Assembly (NCBI GenBank): GCA_025526995.1
Contig: JAHLKG010000033.1
Coordinates: forward strand, 124,001 to 188,000
Direction: 5' to 3'
Source: Powellomyces hirtus
Taxonomy: Eukaryota > Chytridiomycota > Chytridiomycetes > Spizellomycetales > Powellomycetaceae
DNA length: 64,000 bases
Of the stretch, positions 21,377-32,042 are shown piece after piece. The position numbers were made by a program, and so were the translations under genes. Under the pieces are notes generated by a model. That model searched no databases. It saw only the letters and a list, made by a program, of their open reading frames with translations, and was not told the DNA's origin. Each line of letters begins with the position of its first letter. Within the stretch, counting starts at the first letter, position 1.

Positions 21377-24300
21377 ATGGATCCGTGGATCCAAGCTGCG
21401 ACGACAGTCGTAAGGGTCCCTGTTTGCACCAATCCCGTCTTTTTCCCTTGCATCGCTAACGTCACAACCCCATTTTTGGGATGTTGGTTCTAGCTCGGTC
21501 CGCCGTGGCCAGTCATCCCCGCAACACTCACTTCCCAGATCGTCGCAACCGATATTGTCGATATAGCGACTCTGGTGGTTAGTGATAGTGGGAGCGGTAG
21601 TCCGCCTAACCCTACACCGGTAAGTAAACGTACGCGCGAATAGAGCTAGTCATAGCCCCGTCATTGGTCGTAATCGCATTGCATCCCTGACCATGCTCTG
21701 ATTCACACCCCCACACATAGACCTGGAGCGCGACAGCCACCTTCATCCCTGGGGTGGATGAGGAAGGGACAGCAGCAGGGGCGTCGAGCACGGACCCTGG
21801 CGCTGGGGTGGGCGGCGCAAAGACCAGCGCGCGGTCGATAGCGCGGTCGATAACGACCGCCGCAACAACAGAAGGAGTTGTTGGAACAGTACCAGTAACA
21901 GTAACATTAACAGCTGTAGATCTATCGCTGGTAGGAAACGAACCTACAGCACGCTCGAGGATGAGTTTTTTTGCGACACGGAATAGTGAGGGAGAATTCA
22001 CGACGTGGCAAGTGACGAGGGGAACGACAACAAACACTATCACGCCTTCCAACCCAGTCGCCGCAACAACAACAACATCAACACCCACGCCCCCCCGCAT
22101 CATCCCACCACCACGCTCATCACAGCCAGATCCACCCCGTACGTCATTCACTTCAACCATCATCCCAACTCGTACCACCGAACAATGGTTCACGACCATG
22201 GCGCGGACCAGCACGCGTGAGACAGAGGGAGGTGTTGGCGAGGACGGTAGTGCTCGAACTTCCACGTCCACGATGCAAACGAGTTCGAAGGGGGGTTTGG
22301 GATCTGATACGCTTCCTCACGCACCCACAACAAAGTTAGCGACGCCAACCGTACCCGGAACCGTAACCGGAACCGAGAGGCAGAGTGGCAGTAAGGGAAC
22401 CACACGGCTCATCCCTACACCACCCCAAAACGCCGCTGTGCCCATAAACCCTACCAATAGTGTTCTTTCGACGGAGACCAGTAGTAGTAGTACGATTACT
22501 CCTACTACCACTACTACTACTCGTACTAGTAGCATCCCGACCACTGGCCGCACATCAATAACGACAACAGCACGGCCCATCCCAACTCTGCCCGAAAATG
22601 TCGCCGCAACACCACCACCACCGGGGAGCCGCACAAGAGGGAGTGTGAGTGATAGTCTTAGTCTCTCACCCGTGGGATTCAGTACCCGCGTCGTGGACGA
22701 CACACACATCAATACAAGTACACGCTCCGATCCATGGCGTGAGGTGTCTAGTACGAATGCGAGTGGGAGGACGGGTATCACCCCCGTTATCACTACCACC
22801 TTAGTTGGTACTTCTATTCCGCCTCCTACTCCTACCGCCGTCAGAGGTGCGGATGCGTCTGCGACCACTACCACTGACTTGGTAACGCCGCGGCAAAATC
22901 TCACGCCCAGATCGACCCAGGAGCAAGGCGAGCCGACGGTGGTGGGAGGAGGCACGACCCCGCCTTTGGACACGACCACCACCACGGACTCGCCCACGTC
23001 CCCGGAACAGGAACAGCCCAGCCAGACCTCTCCTGATGCGACAGGGAGTGGTAGTGGTAACGCAAGTGGGGAGACGCCGCCCAGCACGACCCGGCCCGAA
23101 TCCGCCGCGGAACAAGACCAAGACCGACCGAGCCAAACCACGCCCAAGGGGACGGGCAGTGCAGAACCCCCGACGGAGCCTGACCCGGCATCAAAACCCC
23201 CCTCCGTCCCTCCATCGTCATCAGCGGAGCAAGCTGGAACGCCGCACTTTTCAAATACAGCGGAGCCCGCCGCTCCCCCACCCTTGACCACGGAGATCGT
23301 GGACTCGACGCCCGCACCACCGTTCGTGCCTGGCCCTGCCACATCACAAACGGAACAAGAACCAACCCCGACACAAACCCAAAATGTCGCCCCACCGGCG
23401 GCGACGGAGGAAGTCGTGCCGGGACAAGCGACAACCCCGCAGAATATCGCTCCACAACCGGAACCCACCACAACCCAAAGCATCGCTCCACAACCCGAAG
23501 CGAGTACGACTCAAAATATTGCTCCACAACCCGAGCCGACTACGACTCAAAACATTGCTCCACAACCCGACCCGACTTCGACTCAAAACTTCGCTCCACA
23601 ACCCGAACCCACCACATTCCAAAGCGTCGTCGCCCCACCATCCACACACCACCCCGATATTCCACCCCCCATCACTGCCCCACCGCCCGCTGCCAACCCG
23701 TCTTCCCCAACGCCCGACGCCCCCCCACCACCAATCTACCCCCCGCCCACACCCGCACCCGATCCGCAAGCACAGACAGTGGGCCCGGACGCTGACCCCG
23801 TGGTTGTCGCACCCCCCACAGCGGCAGCCACAACCACCGCACTGCCACCATTGGTGCCGCTACCCCGACCCCAAGCGACATCATCGACGGCGTTCCCCGT
23901 TGGCCCTGTCGTGGGAGGAACGGCCGCCGCGGTGCTGCTGCTGGTGGTGGTGGTGGTAGTGGTGCTGCGGATGCGCAAGACGAGGCGGAGGAACCTCGGT
24001 GGCGGTGGTGCGAGAAGGGGGAGCAGGAAGTTGTTGGTGAACCCCCCGAGTGGGAATCCCGGGAATGCGCTCGAAGGCGCGTCGACCACGGTCGTGGACG
24101 TAAGGCTGGACGACGACGACGAGGATGAGCAGGAGGAGATGAGAGTGGGTGCGGGGGAGATGCAGCAGCAGGCGCGGATGCAGCTGCCGGTCCAGCCCCG
24201 TGGCGCGGGAGCATGGGAGCAGATTGGGGCGGGTAGTGCGAATGCGGCTGGACGCGACCCCACACCCACTGAAAGTGCACGCGGAATGCCCGATGGGGAT

Positions 24301-25122
24301 GCGATGACGCCCGTTCCGCCCGTCGCGCCCCCGTCTATCCCGCATTCTCCCAGCCGCCCTCAATCCGTCCCGCAACAACAACAACAGCAACAATCCCGTC
24401 CCACATCCCTCCCCGCAGTCCTAGTTCCCGCCCGCACCGAACCCGAATCCGAACCCCACATCACCCACCCGCACGACGTCACTCGCCACGCATCCACCCC
24501 TACACCCACCATCACCCTCACCCCACATCCCGACTCCGACCCCGGAAACTCCACGCTCGACCGCCCTCCCCCCGCGTACGAAGAAGCCCTCGCACCCCCC
24601 CTCTCCTCTTCCGCAGCACGCACGCCCTCCCTCGCGTCCACATCCACAACCACGACGGCACCCGCCCGCACCGCATCCTCAGCAGCAGCAGCAGCAGCCG
24701 CGAACGCAACCTATACAGCGCACGGCATCCCGCCGGCTGTCAAAGGCATCTTCACCCCCTCGCAAGCAGACGAGATCCCCCTGCGGAACGGCGATCGCGT
24801 CGTGCTGCTGCAGACGTACTCGGACGGCTGGGCGCGCGTCAGGAACGAGACCCGCGGCGCACTCGTTGGGATGGTGCCTGTGAAATTCGTCGTGGGTGGT
24901 GATGATGAGAATGCGGAGACAGAGAATGACCCGCAGAGGATCAACACCACCACCACCACCACCACCAGCACGACCAGTCGGCCTGCGAGTTTTGCGAACG
25001 CGAGTGCGACCTCCAGTGAGGTGGCGAGTACTACCCCCGGGGAACGCGACTGGGAGAGCGACATGAGAGCGAAACGCGGCTATGCGGATCCGTACCGGCC
25101 CCCGGCGGCAGGGCCCTCGTGA
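21377..25122 (+). CDS. Mucin-like single-pass membrane protein with cytoplasmic PPxY motif and SH3 domain
   Basis: Proposed exons: 21377-21409, 21494-21619 and 21721-25122 (1186 residues). Introns are 84 nt (GTAAGG, branch-like GCTAAC, TTCTAG) and 101 nt (GTAAGT...ATAG). The large exon alone is certain. About 690 residues of Thr/Ser/Pro are followed by a TM (AVLLLVVVVVVVL, ~23930-23970) and an RMRKTRRR stop-transfer. The tail carries an acidic patch, PPPAYEEAL (PPxY at 24568-24579) and an SH3 domain (FTPSQADEIPLRNGDRV, DGWARVRNETRG, GMVPVKFV; ~24730-24890). The SH3 resembles that of the neighbouring kelch protein. The tentative start (MDPWIQAATTVLG) gives no signal peptide, so a 5' exon may be missing. 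The topology suggests a glycosylated surface sensor, but no function is known. Confidence 0.72.
23440..23622 (+). repeat. Tandem 36-nt repeat (12-residue NIAPQPEPTTTQ x5)
   Basis: Five near-identical consecutive units in the extracellular part of the mucin-like protein: NIAPQPEPTTTQ, SIAPQPEASTTQ, NIAPQPEPTTTQ, NIAPQPDPTSTQ, NFAPQPEPTTFQ. Likely an expandable stalk. Confidence 0.85.
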
Positions 25123-25429
25123 ACGGTGGGAACTGTCACAGCTAAATTGGAGGAGGAGTGAGGGGGGTGGTGATTGTATATACAATTTTTTTTTTGGGGT
25201 TTTCATTATTTTCACGCTTATGACCCTGCACAAAATACAATATACAATTTTTCTACACACGAAGAATGGGGGGATTGTGTCTATAACACCACCTCCCCAG
25301 TGATTGGGCAACGCCGCACTCTAAAGCCTCCGCCGCATTTTCTCCAATCGCGGATACGAGAGAAGAGAGAGAGAGGAGCAGCAAAAAAAAATAAAATCCA
25401 GGGTTTCCGCAAAGGATTTTCACTTGGAT
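25123..25429. other. Short convergent 3' region
   Basis: About 300 bp between the stops of the mucin-like (+) and kelch (-) genes. AT-rich, with several A- and T-tracts; no gene seen. The minus-strand stop lies inside an AAATAAAT run that could also act as a polyadenylation signal. Confidence 0.5.
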
Positions 25430-27398
25430 TTATTTCAGCTCGGATACGGGGTTTGCTGGCTTTACCGTGCTGCGCGTGGTGCTCGATGAGCGCAAGGGCG
25501 GTACGGGGGGGAGGTGGAGCAGGTCATCTTCCGAGGACGCTGATAGCCGGAGCGAGTCCTGCGAGTCGTTGATGTGGGTTGGGTGGAAGGGGGAGAGCGT
25601 CGAGAGGCGGATGACGGGGAAGACGGCGCTGGTGCGTTTGGGGGGGCTCTGGGGTGGGGATGGCGGCGGAGGGGGGTGGGAGGGCGATGGGAGGGTGTGT
25701 TGTTTGGATGGGAGGGGGAGGAGGTCGTGGTGGTTTGATACGGGAATGCTGTGCCGTTTGGGTGGGTCGTTATTGTGGGGGTGATGGTTGTGGGCGTGTT
25801 GTCGGTGGTCTTTTCGTTGGTGTTGACGCTGTGTGAACGAATACACGAACGCGGCAAGGAGGAGCAGGCCCGCCACACCGATAAACGCAGCTGTAGCAAT
25901 CAACGCATATTTCAGGACCGGCGAGCCCGCAGGTGGTGCGGGCGTTTGTGCCGTAGCCGCCAGTCGCAACAACAACGGGTCAAGTTGGCGGGTATCCGTG
26001 ATCCACGTCCCCGACTCTGTATCATAGAGGTAGACTGTGCGGTCCGTCGGGATCTGTTGCACTGTAGTGTTTGTCACCGCAACCGTCGTGGTTGCGCCAC
26101 CCGTTACGACGAGGTACGGACCGATGAGGACGCTTTGGTGGTATGCGCGGGGCGGGATGGTGAATGCGGATGGGTTGGGTCTCTGTGTCCACGTCCATTT
26201 GTGGGTGTCCAGGACCCACAGGTCGTTGAGGAATGTGCCGGTCGCGGTTTCGCCGCCAAAGACGTAGACGTTTCCGCGCGGGTCAGCGACGCAGGTGTGT
26301 CCTTTTCTCGGGGTCGGTCTGCGGGCTGCGAACCAGGGTGTTGCGTCGGTGTATTTATCGGCGGTGATGTCGTACAGCCAGATGTCGTTGGTGGGGCCAG
26401 CGGTGGTGGTGGAGCCCGCAAAGAGGAGGAGGGTGGTGGGTGTGGGAGATGTGAGGCAGGTGTTGTGGCGGGCGGCGGGCTTGGGACCAAAGAGGGAAGT
26501 GAAGCCCAACGCGTGGGACGCGGAGGGTGCGGACAGCGGTATCATGTGGAGATCGTTTAATGGATTCTCAGTCGAAGCCGATAGCCCGCCAAAGACATAG
26601 ATTGTGTCGTCCACCAGGGTCGAGGCGTGGTGGTATCGCGGCGGGAGGTTGGTGAAGGCATCGTCGAACGAAAGGGAAGTGAGGTCGAGGGCCGTGAGGG
26701 GTTGCGGGGTCTGCGGTGGCTGGTTGCGGGCGATACCGCCGATGCAGATGACGGTGTCGCTGGAGAGGTGGTAGTGGCAGGTCAGGCCCGCGGCGGTGAG
26801 CATCGGGTTGGGCGGGAGAGCGGTTTCCCCGGTTGCGAGGCGGGTGGTGTCGCTGTCCGTGTTCGAGGGGAGGAAGTTGAGGGCGGTGACGGAGGTGCTG
26901 AGGGAGGGGAGGATGGCGCGCAGGGTTGGATCTGAGGGAAAACAAATGGAAGGGTGAGGAAGGGTTTCTTTGGGCATGATTGGTAAGGTGTGGGGAAAAA
27001 GTCCCTGGCTTGGTTTCTTTTTTTTTCAAAGTTTGTAGTTCCTTTTACTCACCAGCAGGTTCGCTCATATCAGTGGTTAATGCCCCTCCAACGATCCACA
27101 ACATGGATCCGCGCACGAGAACGGACGAGGCCATGAGGCGCGCATACGGAAATGCCGGGAGGTTGATGGACGCTGTGCTGTTCGTACTGCTGTTGCTGCT
27201 GCCGTTACTACTGATGCTTCTGTCAATGGTATCATTGCTAGTTGTGGTGCTGTTGCTGGAAATGGGTGATGGCGTCGTCGTGGAAGGAATAGTGTTTGCC
27301 GAGTTGTTTGGTGGCGGGACGGCGGCTGTTGTGCCAAAGAGGACGGCGAGGAGTGGCAAGACGAGGATGGACCGCGGCGGAGGGAAATAAGAGTGCAT
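25430..27398 (-). CDS. Type I membrane protein with kelch-repeat ectodomain
   Basis: Two exons, 27398-27053 and 26931-25430, joined in phase 1 across a 121-nt GTGAGT...CTCAG intron, give 615 residues. The ATG at 27398 gives a signal peptide (MHSYFPPPRSILVLPLLAVL), then an Asn/Ser/Thr-rich segment. Kelch blades include LWIVGGAL, VICIGGIA, IYVFGGLSAS, LLLFAGSTTT, VYVFGGETATGTFLNDLW and LVVTGGAT. A TM follows at about 458-484 (LIATAAFIGVAGLLLLAAFVY). The ~130-residue tail is His/Pro/Ser-rich with a PPPPPSPPQSPP run, a plausible SH3-binding sequence, but has no SH3 domain of its own. It shares its architecture and phase-1 kelch intron with the kelch-SH3 gene 7 kb away and is probably an old paralogue. 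Partner and ligand are unknown. Confidence 0.87.
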
Positions 27399-27778
27399 CT
27401 GCGGGCAGGAGAAAACGAACGGAGCAAGACAAAAAAAAATGGAGGGATGGAGGGAAGGAGGCGCGGAGGAGGGACTCGACGTAAAAAAGGGCGGGAAAAA
27501 AAAAGAAAGAAAATGAAAACGAGGGTGATTGATGGATAGATGACAGTGCGAGGTAGGAGGAGGTAGACGATGGGAAAACTGATAAGTGTTGGTTTGCCGT
27601 CTGTTCAATGAGCGAGGCAGGGGAGGGATGTAGTAGGCGGGAGCAATCTCTGTTGCGCGCGCGTGTGTTCGTCTTGTTCCTCCTGCAGGGGGTTTGGTGT
27701 GTGAAGAATAGAACACTCTCAGACGGACGCGTTTTCGGACATTTCAACTCGCCGTGTTGGACTTATGTCAGCCGCAAT

Positions 27779-27802
27779 CACGTGTGGCAACTAGGTCACG
27801 TG
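27779..27802. promoter_or_regulatory. Paired CACGTG boxes upstream of the kelch gene
   Basis: CACGTG at 27779-27784 and again at 27797-27802, 18 bp apart start to start (nearly two helical turns). They resemble the pair upstream of BLM10. Candidate bHLH-factor sites; inferred from sequence only. Confidence 0.4.
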
Positions 27803-29093
27803 GAGGGAGGGAGGGGTTAGAAGTAGGATTGGTTGTGCAAACACAGGCAAAAGGAACGGACTGTTTCGTTGCGAATTCCTATTGCTGCTTTCTTTTCTTT
27901 TGTTTTCTTGTTATTATCACACTGTGTTCACCGCCCCGCTCAAGCAACATGGCTCAAATTCCTTCCTTGCGCGGAATAGCACACTCTCGTCACTCCTTCG
28001 TAACTTGGCACTAATGGGTTGTTGACTCCATTCGCCCACGACCATGTCAACAGCCAGGTGGGTGGGTGAGTTTGTCGAATTGCGAAAGACTCGCGACAGT
28101 GAAACGGGGTGGCGGCATTCTTTCGATCATAACTTCCTTCTTTCTTAAAGGTGCGCTTTACTTTTCATTCGCTTTCCATTTTGCCCTCCGCTGATGTATA
28201 GTATACTCGACGACGCATGGTAGTTTGGGTATTGTCAGAGGTAAGAGTTCCGGAATGCCCTGCCCGACTCACAGGCAAGCTGGTCTGACCTAGGTTTCCC
28301 CCCCATAGGATGTCCACCGCCGCAACAGCCACCGCATTATCTTAGCGTCCGACAGAGTTCTGAAGGGGGGAAATGTCAATTCAAAAACAGAATGAAGTGG
28401 CAATCTTGTGGAATCTCAAAAGACTACTTGGAAACGATACCCGCTTCACAAGCCGGCACCCCATCACATGGAAAATAGAGGCGCCGTGCTGCGAGAACAT
28501 GAAGTGCATGTGCCCCTGCTGCCGGTGGGTTGAGATTCCGACTCGGAAAGTTTGAGGTAAGATTTGAAAGTTGTTCGCTTAACCTGGACAGAATTTAGAA
28601 GTCTTGTTCATAAATTTTTGCTAACATATGGTTTTCTCTGTATTTTATTTATGTAGCTGCCGAAGAACGGAGAGAGAATGGAGCAGCGAAAGGCGTAGAG
28701 TATCATAGAATATCGATAGACTAGGGGGACTAGTGTGGCCTCTGTCGTTGTTGCGCGCGTGTATTTCCTGTTTGAGGAGTTTACGCGAGCGAGCGGGGGG
28801 GGGGGGGAGCCCTTGTGACTTTTGTGACTTTTATGCGTGTGTCATTCGAATCGGTGGGTGGTTGGAGTGAGCGAGTGAGTGAGGTTCCAGTGTGGAGAGT
28901 GATGAGTCAGTGAGAGAGAGAGAGAGAGTGACTCACAGAGAGAGAGGGGTGGTGGCTGTGCGCGCAAGTGAATGAAGAGATTGACTGCGCAAAAGGGGGA
29001 ATGACTTAATTAAGGATGAGGGGGGGGCCAAGCGACGCGTGTTTAGATGTCCAGCCAATGAGAGGCGACCAAGGCAAAAGAAAAGACAAACGG

Positions 29094-29120
29094 ATGAGAG
29101 AGAGAGAGAGAGAGAGAGAG
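29094..29120. repeat. GA dinucleotide microsatellite
   Basis: An uninterrupted GA/AG run of about 26 nt in a stretch with several other GA and CT runs. Confidence 0.9.
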
Positions 29121-30287
29121 ACCTTGTTTGGCTTGGCCCGGGGAGTCGATGTTGTGAAGCGGACAATCCCAAATAAAAGGACAGACAGGCCTCGCGCGCC
29201 CCCCCCCCCGCCCTCGACTCACTCGACTCACTCGACTCCTCTTCCTTTCCCTCCCACTTGCACTTGCCACTTGACAACCACTCTCCCTCCCCTCCCTGAC
29301 AACCAAACGCATCATCCCCACGTGACATCCACACTCACGTCATCTCTCTCTCTCTTTCAATTGGACAACGCATAAGGTAATTCATTAAATTCCCCCTGGC
29401 ATGGGCCGTGACTGTGCCATGGCAGACATTGGAATGGCATTGGAGTGGGATGGATTTGAACAGTCGAAAACGTTCCGTGCGGTTCCATTTCGGACAAGGC
29501 AGACAGACAGACTCCCACGTTATTATCATCAGCACCCTTGCCTGCCTGCCCATCGCCTCCTCCTCGTCGTCGTCATTGCATACCCGACGGCCTTCCTACC
29601 TGCTTTGGTGAGCGTTCGCTTACGGACAGAGGCGCAGACGAGGTGCGGCGAGGGCGAGGGAGAGACTCAAGGAGGCTAGTCACTCGATCGTCGTGGCTCG
29701 CTTTCCCACATGCATGTGCGGACGCCGATTTCTCGCTTGTTCACGTGAATATCAAGTTCTGTGAATCGGGAACTTTGGATCAACTCTCTCCCCTCCTCCC
29801 TGCCGCCCCTCTCCCGGTTGTGTCAGTCGCCTCTGGGTTCGCCGCCGTGGGAATGGAGGTGGGATCGGCTACTGGATGTGGATGCGGATGTGACTGTTCC
29901 CTCTCGAGTCTGCATGCGTGAAGGATGCGGTGGTGAAGAGACTTGTCACGTTTGTGAAAGAACCGCCATCGCTGACACTGTATTCTCCCTTTTTTTTCTT
30001 CTTCTTCTCTCCATCGCCAATTCATCCCCAATTCGACCCTCTAGTCTAGCCCTTCCTCTCTGGTTGAATCTTTTGTCTGCACACGATTATCGTCACTGAT
30101 CTTTGAACCTTCTTGGAGAACGTCTCTCACTCTCGGACCTTTCTCAGCAACTGTTTCTTTTGCAAGGTGCGTAGTTTGCTGCTGTGAATGGAATGGACGA
30201 AACCAATCAAATTCCCACGGCCATTGTCGACTCGAATCACTAATCCTTGTTGATTCGTCCGTCGCCCAGGCCTCAGGTTGGACGATC

Positions 30288-32042
30288 ATGAGGATGGCTC
30301 TCGCAACGCTCGACACATCGGCATTGTCGGGAACCCGGACATCTAGTCATCCATCACCGCCTCCGGCTGACGACATGAAATTACTCTCGGCTCCGTTGAG
30401 CCCTCTCGAAGGCAAGCCCGGCTTGATGCAGATAGAGGGCCTCACCATCTCCCGCTCGCCATCGTCGCTCCCCCTTTCCCCACCATCTGAGCACCGCACT
30501 TCCCCTGCCCTCCCCGACGATGCCGAACTTGCGCTTTCCGCCGAGGGTCCATGCACCACCACAACACTGGATATGAAGATGGAAGAGCTGACCACATTTT
30601 CAGACGCATCCATGATGTCTCGTTCACCGCCGGCTCCATCGCCTCCTTCCTTGTCGCCGAGCGACACGAAGGCTTGCTCACAGATGCTGGCAGAGCTCAG
30701 CAAGCATGCGTCGGCGTGGCCCTTTAAAACGCCTGTGGATCCTGTGCTTGCCGGTGCTCCCGATTATTTCGACATTATCCAGCGACCGATGGATCTGTCC
30801 ACAGTGGAGAGGAAACTGGCCAACTTTCAATATTCCGAGGTTCAGGAGTTTGCCAATGACATTCAGCTCATGCTCAACAATTGCTTCACCTACAATCCAC
30901 CCACCAACGGCGTTCACCAGCTGGGAAAGTCTTTGGAAAGCTACTTTTCGTTGCAGCTCAACAAAAACTTCCCTACCATCACCACAGTTTCACTTGCCAT
31001 CTCGGCCGATGCTGCTGCCAAGCCCACCACATCCATCGCCACATCCGCCGCCACCCCTGGCCCCGGGCCCCGTCGTGCTTCTAAGCGCAACATCAAGGCA
31101 CCCAAAATCTTTGAGCCCGAAACTATCGTCTTGAAAAAGCCCAAGACATCAACAGCAGCCGGATCCAACCGACGCAACTCGACCAGCAGTCACCTTGCGC
31201 AAGAGGAAGACCCGGAAACCAGCGAGGACGAGATGGGGCAGCGGATCAGCACGCTGGCTTCGTGTCTCCAAACCATCAATCAGCAACTCGCGATGCTCAC
31301 CGAAAAGAAAAAGGTGAAGCGCAAGCGCACTTCCATCACTGCCGTTCCCACTCCTATCGCACCAGCAGTCAAACGCCGCAAATCAAAGGCTCAAATCACA
31401 CGTTCCGCTTCCAACTCTCCCTCACCGATGGACCTGGCCGAGAGCGGTGCCATCTCTGTCACGGGAGAAAAGCAATGCGAGTACTGTGCCACCAGCGAGA
31501 CTCCCATGTGGCGCCGAGGCCCTTCCGGGTGCGGAACTCTTTGCAACAAGTGTGGCGTCAAATGGAGGCACGGAAAAATTCTGGGCGATGGCAAGCTTCC
31601 CGATGCTTTTCTCTCTGGCCCGAAATCGCCCTTTGGGGCCAAGCGCAAGACGCCAAAAAAGGAAGCTGGTCTCAAGACAGTCAAAGCTCGTGGAACCGCG
31701 GGACGACCAAAGAAGACGGCAAAGGCCATCACTTACGAACAAAAGAACGAGCTATCCACCCTCATCAGCCAGCTTTCGGAGGAACATATGGGCGGCGTGG
31801 TAGAAATCATTCGTTCCGGCCTTCCCCATCTTCGCGATACGCAGGAAGAGATCGAATTGGACATTGAGACCATTGACAGCTCGACCCTGTGCGCACTCTA
31901 CGACTATGTCAAGAAGGCCAGCAGCGGACGCAAACCTTCTCTCAAAGCGGCGACTACCAGCGCCAGCTCTGGGCCCCGCGGTCTTGCCAGTGACGACGAG
32001 GCTGACGAGTCGGACGATGCATCGTCCTCGGACTCGGACTAG
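30288..32042 (+). CDS. Bromodomain - GATA zinc finger - NET (BET-like) chromatin protein
   Basis: Single exon, 584 residues, ATG at 30288 (the frame is open further 5', so an upstream exon is possible). The bromodomain is at about 127-220 (DYFDIIQRPMDLSTVERKL, NCFTYNPP), with the conserved acetyl-lysine-contacting Asn in YNPP. A GATA-type finger is at about 397-431: C-E-Y-C, TPMWRRGP, LCNKC, spacing C-X2-C-X18-C-X2-C. An AT-hook-like GRPKK precedes a NET/ET domain at about 481-544 (NELSTLISQLSEEHM, IELDIETIDSSTLCALYDYV), and the C-terminus is an acidic Ser tail. BET proteins (yeast Bdf1, metazoan Brd4) have two bromodomains plus ET and no GATA finger. This protein has one bromodomain and could combine acetyl-histone reading with sequence-specific DNA binding. 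Nuclear location and transcriptional role are inferred from the domains. Confidence 0.88.
   Translation: MRMALATLDTSALSGTRTSSHPSPPPADDMKLLSAPLSPLEGKPGLMQIEGLTISRSPSSLPLSPPSEHRTSPALPDDAELALSAEGPCTTTTLDMKMEELTTFSDASMMSRSPPAPSPPSLSPSDTKACSQMLAELSKHASAWPFKTPVDPVLAGAPDYFDIIQRPMDLSTVERKLANFQYSEVQEFANDIQLMLNNCFTYNPPTNGVHQLGKSLESYFSLQLNKNFPTITTVSLAISADAAAKPTTSIATSAATPGPGPRRASKRNIKAPKIFEPETIVLKKPKTSTAAGSNRRNSTSSHLAQEEDPETSEDEMGQRISTLASCLQTINQQLAMLTEKKKVKRKRTSITAVPTPIAPAVKRRKSKAQITRSASNSPSPMDLAESGAISVTGEKQCEYCATSETPMWRRGPSGCGTLCNKCGVKWRHGKILGDGKLPDAFLSGPKSPFGAKRKTPKKEAGLKTVKARGTAGRPKKTAKAITYEQKNELSTLISQLSEEHMGGVVEIIRSGLPHLRDTQEEIELDIETIDSSTLCALYDYVKKASSGRKPSLKAATTSASSGPRGLASDDEADESDDASSSDSD

Larger units (their letters stand above)
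27399..30287. other. Long gene-poor divergent intergenic region
   Basis: 2.9 kb between the kelch gene (-) and the Bromo-GATA gene (+). Two CACGTG boxes lie 18 bp apart (27779-27784, 27797-27802) about 380-400 bp upstream of the kelch ATG. It also holds a G13 run (~28795-28807), GA dinucleotide runs (~28913-28930 and 29094-29120), a C run near 29200, and CACGTG at 29319-29324 and 29742-29747. A 60-codon ORF at 28373-28555 and others are not convincing. The 3' kilobase may be a long 5' leader of the downstream gene. Confidence 0.45.

Noticed and set aside
22317..23483. 388-codon minus-strand ORF (Val/Gly-rich) opposite the mucin-like gene
   Set aside because: Low-complexity mirror of Thr/Pro repeats.
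28373..28555. 60-codon Cys-containing ORF as a possible small secreted protein
   Set aside because: No signal peptide, no support from splice or promoter signals; length is expected by chance.
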